The notes under the pieces: generated by a model | The model's input: the letters and a program-made list of their open reading frames with translations, nothing else | What the model was told of the DNA's origin: nothing | Databases searched by the model: none | Assembly: GCF_013280595.1 (NCBI RefSeq) | Contig: NZ_JAAATY010000002.1 | Location: 310,001-374,000 of the forward strand | Source of the DNA: Kibdelosporangium persicum | GTDB lineage: Bacteria > Actinomycetota > Actinomycetes > Mycobacteriales > Pseudonocardiaceae | DNA: 64,000 nt | Reading direction: 5' to 3' | Part shown: positions 42,688-49,763 of the stretch, piece after piece | Layout of the letters: each line of letters starts with the position of its first letter | Position numbering within the stretch: position 1 is the first letter of the stretch | Position numbers and translations under genes: made by a program

Positions 42688-43626
42688 GTGACACCCCCCG
42701 AGACCCAGGACGGTCGAGGAACGGACAAGACGCAGGAGGCGGACGTCGACCAGACGTCCACCGTGTCCACGGCGAACCGTTCTGAGCCGGCCACACCGCC
42801 GGAGTCGCAGTCCAACGGGCAGGGTGAGAAGACCGAGGCCACCATCAAGCCGGTGGTGGCCGAGGAGGACGCGAACGGCGCGCCGCCGCCATGGCAGCGC
42901 GTCACCAGTGACGCCCAGTACGCGGACCCGGAACCCGCGCCTGCGGCCGAGCCGGAGCCCGCCGCGGCACCGGAGGCCTCGGCGGCGGCACCGTCCGAGG
43001 ACGCCACCCGCCCCAGGCTGGCCGACGAGCAGACCGTGAACATGGCCCGTCCGGTGCTCACGGGCACGGCCGCGCCCCGGGCACTTGGCGAGTATCCGCC
43101 GGTCGGCCTGCATCAGACCGGCCCGCAGCCGCCCCTCGGCGCACCGGCCAGGACAACTGTGAATCTCGGCACAGGGAGCGGCTCCGTGCCGGGCGGCATG
43201 GCGGGTGCGGCCCAACGTGCGGGTACGGCTCCGCCGAGCGCCCTGCGTCGTCCAGGCCGGGGCCCACGGCGAGCGAACCTGCAGATCAAGCGCTTCGATC
43301 CCTGGTCGGTGCTCAAGCTGTCGCTGGTCCTGGGCGTGGCGCTGTTCTTCGTCTGGCTGGTGGCGGTGGGCGTGCTCTACGCCGTTCTGGACGGCATGGG
43401 CGTCTGGGACAAGGTCAACGGCACGGCCAACGAGCTGTTCTCCGCCAACGCCAACGCCGCGGCGGAACCGTTGATCAGCGCGGGCCGGGTGTTCGGCGTC
43501 GCGGCCATCATCGGCGCGGTGAACATCGTCCTGTTCAGCGCGTTGGCCACGGTCGCCGCCTTCGTCTACAACGTGTCCGCCGACCTCGCGGGGGGTCTGG
43601 AGGTCACTCTGGCGGAGCGCGAGTGA
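42688..43626 (+). CDS. DUF3566 membrane protein downstream of gyrA
   Basis: A 312-residue protein. The first 190 residues are disordered, rich in Pro, Ala, Glu and Thr. The C-terminal DUF3566 domain has two membrane helices (LKLSLVLGVALFFVWLVAVG and GVAAIIGAVNIVLFSALATV) after RRANLQIKRFDPWSV. The gene always follows gyrA in actinobacteria (Rv0007). Its function is unknown; the long cytoplasmic tail suggests protein contacts. A GTG start 45 bases after gyrA. Confidence 0.88.
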   Translation: MTPPETQDGRGTDKTQEADVDQTSTVSTANRSEPATPPESQSNGQGEKTEATIKPVVAEEDANGAPPPWQRVTSDAQYADPEPAPAAEPEPAAAPEASAAAPSEDATRPRLADEQTVNMARPVLTGTAAPRALGEYPPVGLHQTGPQPPLGAPARTTVNLGTGSGSVPGGMAGAAQRAGTAPPSALRRPGRGPRRANLQIKRFDPWSVLKLSLVLGVALFFVWLVAVGVLYAVLDGMGVWDKVNGTANELFSANANAAAEPLISAGRVFGVAAIIGAVNIVLFSALATVAAFVYNVSADLAGGLEVTLAERE

Positions 43627-43644
43627 CAAAAGGGGATACCGGTT

Positions 43645-43673
43645 TTGGGACCCGGGAAGGCATGCGGTAATCT
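43645..43673 (+). promoter_or_regulatory. Promoter of tRNA-Ile
   Basis: TTGGGA (43645-43650), 17 bases, TAATCT (43668-43673), 15 bases before the tRNA. A good housekeeping promoter match. Confidence 0.65.
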
Positions 43674-43688
43674 TCTCGACGTTCCCAA

Positions 43689-43762
43689 GGGCCCATAGCT
43701 CAGGCGGTTAGAGCGCTTCGCTGATAACGAAGAGGTCGGAGGTTCAAGTCCTCCTGGGCCCA
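43689..43762 (+). tRNA. ileT: tRNA-Ile (GAT)
   Basis: A 74-base cloverleaf: acceptor GGGCCCA / TGGGCCC, D-loop AGCTCAGGCGGTTAGAGC, anticodon loop CTGATAA with GAT at 43723-43725, T-loop GGTTCAAGTC. No CCA is encoded. The position after the gyrA region is conserved in actinobacteria. Confidence 0.97.
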
Positions 43763-43816
43763 CGATCGATTGGGTGACGTGTGTCGGCCTGTCGGCCGAC
43801 CTTCATCGATCGTCAT

Positions 43817-43850
43817 AATTTTGGGGGGCCCAGCCCCCCATGCCCCCCAG
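43817..43850. repeat. Post-tRNA GC hairpin repeat, copy 1
   Basis: AATTTTGGGGGGCC-C-AGCCCCCC followed by ATGCCCCCCAG. GGGGGGC and GCCCCCC can pair. It starts 54 bases after the tRNA-Ile 3' end. An almost identical copy follows tRNA-Ala at the same distance. Likely a transcription end signal or processing hairpin. Confidence 0.6.
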
Positions 43851-43945
43851 GAAAAGCAGGCGCTCCGCGCCCCCGCTCACAGCGTGGGGCGCGTAGTGTG
43901 GGGGAATCTGGGGAAAGCAGAGCATGTGCCTGAAGGAGGCCTGAA

Positions 43946-44083
43946 GTGAAGAAGCTTCTCGGACTGGTGGCTGTTGCCGGTGCCATCTTCCTGGTGGTTC
44001 GCCGTAGCCGTTCCGCGAAGGCCGAGGCCGACCTGTGGCGCGAGGCCACCGCCCCCGCGGGCAACAACGGCGCCGCCAAGTAA
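43946..44083 (+). CDS. DLW-39 family small membrane protein
   Basis: A 45-residue protein: MKKLLGLVAVAGAIFLVVRR, then SRSAKAEADLWREATAPAGN and a short tail. It has one membrane helix and the conserved Asp-Leu-Trp motif that gives the actinobacterial DLW-39 family its name. GAAGGAGG eight bases before the GTG is a strong ribosome site. It lies between tRNA-Ile and tRNA-Ala, its usual place. Function unknown. Confidence 0.85.
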   Translation: MKKLLGLVAVAGAIFLVVRRSRSAKAEADLWREATAPAGNNGAAK

Positions 44084-44135
44084 GACCGACCAACGCCGGT
44101 GGCCACCCCAGGCCACCGGCGACGGTTCCCCACCC

Positions 44136-44208
44136 GGGGACGTAGCTCAATTGGCAGAGCACTGCCTTTGCAAGGCAGGGGTTAGGGGTTCGATTCCCCT
44201 CGTCTCCA
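44136..44208 (+). tRNA. alaT: tRNA-Ala (TGC)
   Basis: A 73-base cloverleaf: acceptor GGGGACG / CGTCTCC with one G-T pair, D-loop AGCTCAATTGGCAGAGC, anticodon TGC at 44169-44171, T-loop GGTTCGATTCC. CCA is not encoded. Confidence 0.97.
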
Positions 44209-44261
44209 CGGCCTCAGGCTTGCCCTGCTCGTTGCTCGCAACTTCGCCGGGTCGGCCGTCC

Positions 44262-44295
44262 AATTTTGGGGGGCCGAGCCCCCCAAGCCCCCCAC
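44262..44295. repeat. Post-tRNA GC hairpin repeat, copy 2
   Basis: AATTTTGGGGGGCC-G-AGCCCCCC followed by AAGCCCCCCAC, 53 bases after tRNA-Ala. It differs from copy 1 by few bases. Confidence 0.6.
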
Positions 44296-44444
44296 GGTGC
44301 GTGCTCCGCACCTTCCAGCGCTGGGGCTTTGCGCGTTGACCAGCGTACCTTCACAGACTTCTGCCCGGGCTTCGCCCGGGCTTTGCTTTTTCTGAGCTTG
44401 GCTTCGGGATCTGATGGGGGATGATCACGTCCTCGCTTGGCACG

Positions 44445-44450
44445 TAGAGT
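44445..44450 (+). promoter_or_regulatory. -10 box of leaderless plsC
   Basis: TAGAGT, then six bases, then the GTG at 44457. Confidence 0.5.
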
Positions 44451-44456
44451 GCGGGT

Positions 44457-45119
44457 GTGCGGGAGCGTGGCGGGTTCTGGGTGGGGCTTTTCGCTTCGGT
44501 GTTCTATCCGTTCACCTGGGCGTTGACGCGCCGGACTGTGCGTGGGATGCAGCACATGCCCGTGCGGGGTGGTGCGCTGTTGGTGCTGAACCACCCGTCG
44601 TACATCGATCCGATCGTCGACGCGGTCTTCGTGCACGAACACGGGCGGGTGCCGAGGTTCTTCACGAAGCACACCCTGTGGAACATCCCGTTGCTCAACC
44701 GGGTGCTGGACGGCGCCGGGCAGATTCCGGTGTTCCGGGGGACGGCCCAAGCCGGTGACAGCCTGCGCGGCGCGCACGATGCGCTGAAGGCAGGCAAGGT
44801 CGTGGTGATCTACCCGGAAGGCACGCTGACGAAGGACTCTGACGGGTGGCCGGTCGACAACCGGACCGGGGTGGCCAGGCTGGCGCTGGCCAATGATGTT
44901 CCGGTGATCCCGGCCGCGCGGTGGGGAACGCGGGAGATCTTCGACAGCAGGCGCAGGCGGTTCCGGCCGTTTCCGCGTAAACCGGTGAACATGGTCGTCG
45001 GCGAGCCGCTGGACCTGAGTGCGTACCGCGGCCGGGAAGTCGACGGCGAGCTGCTGCGTGAAGTCACCGAGGTCATCATGGACCGCGTGCGGGAGCTGTT
45101 GAAGGAACTGCGCGCGTGA
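44457..45119 (+). CDS. plsC: 1-acyl-sn-glycerol-3-phosphate acyltransferase family protein
   Basis: Adds an acyl chain to lysophosphatidate in phospholipid synthesis, at the inner face of the membrane. The 220 residues carry the catalytic LVLNHPSYIDPIVDAVF (NHx4D) near 40, the acceptor motif FRGTAQAGDSLRGAHDAL near 95, and VVIYPEGTLTKDSDGWP near 118. The start fits a leaderless promoter. It overlaps kptA as GTGA. It opens the accessory block after tRNA-Ala, and may be a paralog of a housekeeping enzyme elsewhere. Confidence 0.9.
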   Translation: MRERGGFWVGLFASVFYPFTWALTRRTVRGMQHMPVRGGALLVLNHPSYIDPIVDAVFVHEHGRVPRFFTKHTLWNIPLLNRVLDGAGQIPVFRGTAQAGDSLRGAHDALKAGKVVVIYPEGTLTKDSDGWPVDNRTGVARLALANDVPVIPAARWGTREIFDSRRRRFRPFPRKPVNMVVGEPLDLSAYRGREVDGELLREVTEVIMDRVRELLKELRA

Positions 45120-45640
45120 ACGTCGTGCGGGTGTCGAAGTTCCTGTCCCGGCACCTGCGGCATCGGCCGGCGGACATCGGGCTCACGTTGGACGAGGGCG
45201 GCTGGGTCGACGTCGACGAGCTCCTGGCGGCGTGCGCGCGGCATGGTGTCGTGATCACGCGGGATGAGTTGGAGCTCGTCGTGGCGAGCAATGACAAGCA
45301 ACGTTTCGCCATCCAGGGCACCAAGATTCGGGCGAGTCAGGGTCACTCGGTCGCGGTCGACCTCGGGCTGGTGGCGACTTCACCGCCCGAGTTGCTGTAT
45401 CACGGCACGGTGGCGGCGAACTTGGCGAACATCCGGGCTGAAGGGCTCAAACCCATGGCACGCCGGGATGTTCATCTCTCATCCGATGTGGACACCGCTG
45501 AACGGGTCGGCGCCAGAAGGGGAAAGCCGGTCGTGCTCACCGTGCGGGCGGCGGCTATGCACGAGGAAGGTTATGAGTTCCGGCTTTCCGAGAACGGCGT
45601 GTGGCTCGTGGCCGAGGTTCCGCCGCGATTCCTGCTGTGA
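45116..45640 (+). CDS. kptA: RNA 2'-phosphotransferase (Tpt1/KptA)
   Basis: Moves a 2'-phosphate from RNA to NAD+. In eukaryotes this is the last step of tRNA splicing; bacteria lack that pathway, so the natural substrate is unclear. The 174 residues have SKFLSRHLRHRPADIGL, the core KQRFAIQGTKIRASQGHS near 60, ELLYHGTVAANLANI near 92 and RRDVHLSSD near 117. These contain the Arg-His-Arg-Arg set expected for activity. Coupled to plsC by overlap. The end overlaps the HAD-like gene tail to tail. Confidence 0.92.
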   Translation: MNVVRVSKFLSRHLRHRPADIGLTLDEGGWVDVDELLAACARHGVVITRDELELVVASNDKQRFAIQGTKIRASQGHSVAVDLGLVATSPPELLYHGTVAANLANIRAEGLKPMARRDVHLSSDVDTAERVGARRGKPVVLTVRAAAMHEEGYEFRLSENGVWLVAEVPPRFLL

Positions 45641-46121
45641 CAGCGGTTTCCACGTCCAGCCAGGTCAGGGTCGGCACGACCCAGTCCGGCGGATCAGCTT
45701 TCTGCGGGCCGAACAGGTAGAGGTGCTCGACGGTGTCCCGCAGGTGCCGCAGGACGTCCTGACGGTCGTCGATGAAATGTGTGATGCCAAGCCGCTTGCA
45801 GTGCACGGCTTTCTCCGGTCGTTTGCGGCAGAACCGCGTGTTGGCACGAGAAACACCGGTCGCTGACCAGAAACCATTGTGGTCCAACCACTCCATTGTG
45901 CGCTGCTGGATTCGTTCGCCCGCCTTGGACACGATCCAGACCTTCCCGTCGAACGCTTCGGTCAACCTGGCCAGGGTTTCGAACGCGCCGGGCATGGCGG
46001 GGGTTCGCATGGCCTCGTCGAAGCCACCGGTGAGGAACACCGTGTCGTCACCGCCCGGGTGTGAGGCGCCGTCGTTGATCACTCGGCCGAAGTCCACGCC
46101 GAGTCGTAACTCCTTTCGCAT
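45555..46121 (-). CDS. HAD-like hydrolase, non-canonical
   Basis: With the ATG at 46121 the product is 188 residues; a GTG at 46142 would add seven. It resembles a HAD fold: motif I region LRLGVDFGRVINDG, motif II WIVSKAGERIQQRT near 70, and motif III THFIDDRQDVLRHL near 115. Motif I is DFGRV rather than DxDxT, so the usual acid/base Asp is missing, and activity may differ or be lost. It overlaps kptA by 86 bases at the 3' end. It shares an A/T-rich divergent promoter with the LysR gene. Substrate unknown. Confidence 0.72.
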   Translation of the reverse strand: MRKELRLGVDFGRVINDGASHPGGDDTVFLTGGFDEAMRTPAMPGAFETLARLTEAFDGKVWIVSKAGERIQQRTMEWLDHNGFWSATGVSRANTRFCRKRPEKAVHCKRLGITHFIDDRQDVLRHLRDTVEHLYLFGPQKADPPDWVVPTLTWLDVETAVTAGIAAEPRPRATRRSRKAGTHNLPRA

Positions 46122-46148
46122 GCGCCCAGCGTGCAGCACCACAAACTC

Positions 46149-46189
46149 AATCTGAACTAGCTAAACTCGCGTAGCTATAGTTTCAGATT
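46149..46189. promoter_or_regulatory. Nested inverted repeats, probable LysR operator
   Basis: Outer arms AATCTGAA (46149-46156) and TTCAGATT (46182-46189); inner TAGCTA (46158-46163) and TAGCTA (46172-46177), eight bases apart. A TATAGT -10-like box (46176-46181) lies within, eight bases before the LysR ATG. The layout suits autoregulation by the LysR protein and control of the divergent HAD-like gene. Confidence 0.6.
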
Positions 46190-47035
46190 ATGTTTCCGGC
46201 AGAGTCGCTCCCGGCGTTCCTCGTGTTCGCGGAGCGCCTCAACTTCACCGCGGCCGCGCGGGAGCTGCATATCTCGCAACCCGCGCTGCACGTCAAGGTG
46301 CGGAAGCTGGCCGAGGCGGTCGGCCGTCCGTTGTACGTGCGCCACGGTAAACGGCTTGTGCTGACCGCCGAAGGCGAGGCGTTGGCGCGGTTCGCGCGGG
46401 AACGGGCGGACCAGCTCGACCAGTTCCTCGCCGAGTTGGGCGGTGAGCAGCGCAGAGTCGCGCTCGCGGCTGGCCAGGGCGCGTACCTCTATCTCCTCGG
46501 CGACGTGATCGCGCGCGAGTCCGAACGACTGCGGCTTTTCACCGCGTCACGAGCGCAGACGTTGACGTTGGTGCGTGACGGACGTGCACAGCTCGGCGTC
46601 TCGGTGCTCGACGAACTGCCTGACGACTTGGACACCGTCAAACTCGCGACGTACGACCAAGTGCTGGTCGTACCGCATGACCACCCCCTGGCGAGCCGCG
46701 ACCAGATCCGTCTGCCGGACCTCACGGGGATGCGCATGGTGCTGCCGCATCCCGCGCAGCCGTTGCGGGTGTCGCTCGAACGTCTGCGGTCGGTCGCCGA
46801 CTTCGAATGGGAGGTCGCCGTCGAAGCGGGTGGGTGGCCGCTGATGCTGCACTTCGTCGAACTCGGTGTCGGCGCCGCGGTCGTCAACGGATGTGTGCGC
46901 ACCGACCTGGCGAAGGTGCCGATCGTGGACCTCCCGCCAGTGCCGTACTACGCGATCCACCGGCCGGGTGCGCGGGCCGACCGGCGAGTGGCGCAGTTGC
47001 TGGACCAGATCTGTCACTCGCTTGGTTCAACGTGA
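46190..47035 (+). CDS. LysR-family transcriptional regulator
   Basis: A 281-residue regulator: N-terminal helix-turn-helix LPAFLVFAERLNFTAAAREL and HISQPALHVKVRKLAEAVGR, then a substrate-binding domain (about 85-275) with a typical VVPHDHPLASRDQI segment. The effector is unknown. The ATG lies at the edge of a strong nested inverted repeat in a divergent promoter. Ten bases separate it from the IspD-like gene, so the LysR, IspD-like and FadR genes may be co-transcribed. Confidence 0.88.
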   Translation: MFPAESLPAFLVFAERLNFTAAARELHISQPALHVKVRKLAEAVGRPLYVRHGKRLVLTAEGEALARFARERADQLDQFLAELGGEQRRVALAAGQGAYLYLLGDVIARESERLRLFTASRAQTLTLVRDGRAQLGVSVLDELPDDLDTVKLATYDQVLVVPHDHPLASRDQIRLPDLTGMRMVLPHPAQPLRVSLERLRSVADFEWEVAVEAGGWPLMLHFVELGVGAAVVNGCVRTDLAKVPIVDLPPVPYYAIHRPGARADRRVAQLLDQICHSLGST

Positions 47036-47045
47036 AACAACCGGG

Positions 47046-47738
47046 ATGATCGTGGGTGTGACTCAAGCGGCCGGAGTGGTCTTGGCGGGGGGTTCGGGCA
47101 CACGTGTCGGACGGGAAATCAACAAGGTCTACCTGCCGATAGCCGGACGACCGGTGCTGGCGTGGTCGCTGGAGGCGTTCGCCAGTCACCCCGGCATCGG
47201 GCCGGTCGTACTGGTGACGCGACCGCAGGACGTCGAGCACGTCCAGGAAGTCACCGAAGGCCTGGACGTCGAAGTGGTGTCCGGCGGCAGCACGCGGCAG
47301 GGCTCCGAACTCGCCGCCCTCCGGCAGCTCGCCGGACGCATCAACGCCGGCGAGGTCGACACCGTGCTCATCCATGACGGCGCACGTCCGTTGGTCAGCC
47401 GAGAACTTGTTGCGGCGGTACTGCGGGCTGCGAGACAGTATGGCGGCGCGATCCCCGGGATGGTGAGCGAGGATCTGGCACTGGCGACCGACGAGCACGT
47501 CATCCCGATCTCCGAGGAACTCGTCGCGGTCCAGACACCACAGGGTTTTCTGGCGGCGCCCCTGCTCGCTGCCTACGAGCGGGCGGCTGAGGAGGGGTTC
47601 GTGGGCACGGACACGGCGTCCTGCATCGAGCGGTTCACCGACATCGAGGTGCACTGGGTACCCGGGGAACAACGCAACATCAAGATCACGTTCGGGCACG
47701 ATCTCGTTGTCGCCGAACGGATCCTGGAGTCACGGTGA
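47046..47738 (+). CDS. IspD/TarI-like cytidylyltransferase
   Basis: A 230-residue nucleotidyltransferase of the IspD family, which makes CDP-methylerythritol in isoprenoid synthesis or, in TarI members, CDP-ribitol. It has GVVLAGGSGTRVGREINKVY at the N-terminus and VDTVLIHDGARPLVSRELVA near 103. The first motif has INKVY where IspD usually has PKxF. No ispF partner is present, and the gene is joined to a FadR regulator by a GTGA overlap. A paralog with a different sugar or polyol phosphate is as likely as true IspD. Confidence 0.78.
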   Translation: MIVGVTQAAGVVLAGGSGTRVGREINKVYLPIAGRPVLAWSLEAFASHPGIGPVVLVTRPQDVEHVQEVTEGLDVEVVSGGSTRQGSELAALRQLAGRINAGEVDTVLIHDGARPLVSRELVAAVLRAARQYGGAIPGMVSEDLALATDEHVIPISEELVAVQTPQGFLAAPLLAAYERAAEEGFVGTDTASCIERFTDIEVHWVPGEQRNIKITFGHDLVVAERILESR

Positions 47739-48424
47739 CCCTGCACGCCCATTTGCTCGACTCGCTCGGCCTCGCGCTGACCTCAGGGAGATACCCACCC
47801 GGCACGATTCTGCGGCTGGACGAGCTGACCACTCAGTACGGCGTGTCGAGAACCGTTGGCCGGGAAGCGGTCCGGGTCCTGGAAGCGCTGCGGATGGTGC
47901 GCAGCCGGCCCAAGATCGGGCTGATCGTGCTGCCGACCTCCGAGTGGAACCTCTTCGACCCACAGCTGATCCGGTGGCGTCTCGCGGGTTCCGACCGCCG
48001 GGAACTGCTCAGGCAGATGTCCCAGTTGAGGGCGGCCGTCGAACCGGTCGCCGCGGGATTGGCGGCCGCCAACGCGTCCGACGAACAACGCGGCGAACTG
48101 CTGCGGCTGGCGGACGAGATGCGCAAGCACGCCGTCGCCGGGGATCCGTTGCCCTTCATCGAGGCCGACATCGCGTTCCACCGGCTGATCTTCGTCGCGT
48201 CCGGCAACGACTTGTTCGTGCAGGTCGGCGAAGTGACCGCGGAGGTGTTGCACGGCCGGGCCGAGTTGCAGCTGTTCCCGCCGGACCTGCAGAACACGGC
48301 GTTGGACTGGCACTTGCTGGAGGCGGAGGCCGTCTCGCGGGCGGATACCGCTGAGGCCGAACGGGTTTCGCGGTGCATCGTGCTCGACTCGGCGGCCGAG
48401 GTGGATCGGCTGCTGGACTCCTGA
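47735..48424 (+). CDS. FadR/GntR-family transcriptional regulator
   Basis: A 229-residue regulator. The winged helix (residues 1-70) has LTTQYGVSRTVGREAVRVLE. The C-terminal FCD ligand domain (about 85-220) has PFIEADIAFHRLIFVASGND with the Asp and His that often bind a metal ion. FCD regulators commonly sense small organic acids. Translation is coupled to the IspD-like gene. Confidence 0.88.
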   Translation: MTLHAHLLDSLGLALTSGRYPPGTILRLDELTTQYGVSRTVGREAVRVLEALRMVRSRPKIGLIVLPTSEWNLFDPQLIRWRLAGSDRRELLRQMSQLRAAVEPVAAGLAAANASDEQRGELLRLADEMRKHAVAGDPLPFIEADIAFHRLIFVASGNDLFVQVGEVTAEVLHGRAELQLFPPDLQNTALDWHLLEAEAVSRADTAEAERVSRCIVLDSAAEVDRLLDS

Positions 48425-48458
48425 GCCCTGGCCGCGCTGCCAGGACCCAGGACGCCGC

Positions 48459-48872
48459 TCAGCCGACCGCGGTCGACGCGGTCTGCTTGTTCCTGTTCCA
48501 CAGCCGGGACAACGTCCACGTGCCTGGCCCGAAGAAGGCGATCAGCAGGAACGTCCAGCAGTAGACCGCGGCGAGTTCCCCGCCGTTCTCCAGCGGCCAC
48601 AACGCTTTCGACTGATGGCTGACGAAGTACGCGTAGGCCATCTCACCCGAGCAGATCAGTGCCGCGACCCGGGTGCCGACCCCGAGCATGACGGCGCCGC
48701 CGGCGACGAGTTCGATCAGGCCCGCGTAGAACGACGGCCAGGCCCCGAACTGGACTGTGCGTCCACCCAGCACGCCGAACAACTTGGCGGCGCCGTGGCT
48801 GACGAACAACAACCCGATCACGATCCGGAACAGTGAGAGCAGGTCTTCTCTGCGCCTGAGGATGTTCTCCAT
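48459..48872 (-). CDS. DoxX family membrane protein
   Basis: A 137-residue protein with four membrane helices: LFRIVIGLLFVSHGAAKLFG, FYAGLIELVAGGAVMLGVGT, RVAALICSGEMAYAYFV, and AAVYCWTFLLIAFFGPGTW. The family is linked to redox stress and quinone-associated membrane functions, but this member is uncharacterised. The ATG at 48872 follows AAGGGG seven bases upstream. It is convergent with the FadR gene (35 bases apart) and divergent from the lipoprotein gene. Confidence 0.87.
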   Translation of the reverse strand: MENILRRREDLLSLFRIVIGLLFVSHGAAKLFGVLGGRTVQFGAWPSFYAGLIELVAGGAVMLGVGTRVAALICSGEMAYAYFVSHQSKALWPLENGGELAAVYCWTFLLIAFFGPGTWTLSRLWNRNKQTASTAVG

Positions 48873-48996
48873 CCGATACCCCTTACGTATGCAGGCTTGG
48901 CAAGGTGGTGCGGAGGGGACTACGCCGGGCGGTTGGAGAAGGTTCACCAGATGCCGCGACAGGCCGTTCACAGGACTCTGGTTGACTGGCGCACCT

Positions 48997-49536
48997 ATGA
49001 AGCGACTGACTTCAGCCCTGCTGCTCGCGTGCTGCCTGGCCGGTTGCTCGACCGGCCCTGACGCCGAGCCCGGGCCGCAGCCGACGGAGCGCCCGCGGGT
49101 CACGCCGACGACCACGCAGCCGGAAGGCCCGCCACCGGCGCCGGAACCTGTGGCCGACGGCCCGTGCCCGTACCTGGAAAGCGCCTTCGTCGCCGAAGCC
49201 AACGGCCAGCGCGCCACCAAGGTCCGTATCTCCGCGGACAAGCCGCATCCGGCCTGCTTCTTCTACCGTGCCGACGGCAAGGTCCAGCTGACCGTCCGCG
49301 TGTACGTCGGCACCGCGAAGAACGCGAAGGCACTGGTCGACGAGGCCGCCCCGATCGACAGCTCGAACCCGGCCAACGCGCCGTCAGGCTGGAAGGGCGG
49401 CTCGATCGGCGCCGACAAGGGATCGGTCTACGCGGTCGCCAAGCAAGAAACGGCGGTCATCGTGACGACCAACCAGGCGCAGTCGATCAAAGCCCGCCAA
49501 GTCGCCGAGAAGGCGATCGCCACCCTCGGCCTGTAG
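48997..49536 (+). CDS. Secreted lipoprotein (DUF2020-like)
   Basis: A 179-residue lipoprotein. The signal MKRLTSALLLACCLAGCSTG ends in the lipobox LAGC, so Cys17 should be lipidated and the protein held on the outer face of the membrane. A Pro/Thr-rich linker follows (residues 20-50), then a compact domain with CPYLESAFVAEANGQR and a second conserved Cys in HPACFFYRADGK. Function unknown. A hairpin terminator follows. Confidence 0.85.
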   Translation: MKRLTSALLLACCLAGCSTGPDAEPGPQPTERPRVTPTTTQPEGPPPAPEPVADGPCPYLESAFVAEANGQRATKVRISADKPHPACFFYRADGKVQLTVRVYVGTAKNAKALVDEAAPIDSSNPANAPSGWKGGSIGADKGSVYAVAKQETAVIVTTNQAQSIKARQVAEKAIATLGL

Positions 49537-49559
49537 GCGACTGACCGTCACCACAAATC

Positions 49560-49588
49560 GGGACGCCACCCACCACGTGGCGTCCCGG
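49560..49588 (+). terminator. Terminator of the lipoprotein gene
   Basis: A perfect 11-bp stem CGGGACGCCAC / GTGGCGTCCCG with a 7-base loop, 23 bases after the stop. Confidence 0.8.
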
Positions 49589-49590
49589 AG

Positions 49591-49757
49591 TGAACTTCGT
49601 GCGAACGGTCCGTTCGCACCGGCTCGTGGAGCCAGAACCCCTGTTCACCCCGTTCCCACCGACTAGAATTGATGCCGGGGAGCCCCCACCCCCTTGGGAT
49701 GGGCGGGGGACTGTCCTGGGCGCGGCGAGAAGTTCGTGGGTGGGCGAACAGGGGTTC
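49591..49757 (+). other. Operator-promoter-hairpin unit, copy B
   Basis: A perfect 21-base palindrome at 49600-49620 (10-bp arms around one T), TGTTCA (49642-49647), 16 bases, TAGAAT (49664-49669), then a GC hairpin at about 49682-49709. From GGAGTGAACTTC through the palindrome to CACCGG it is nearly identical to copy A in oriC. The unit also holds GAACCCCTGTTC (49635-49646) and its exact reverse complement (49746-49757). The region lies between two convergent genes. Confidence 0.6.
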
Positions 49758-49763
49758 GGGGCG

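Noticed and set aside
47024-47039. parS-like GGTTCAACGTGAAACA between lysR and the IspD-like gene
   Set aside because: 13 of 16 matches, but the central CACGTG is broken (AACGTG), which ParB needs; kept only as a weak possibility.
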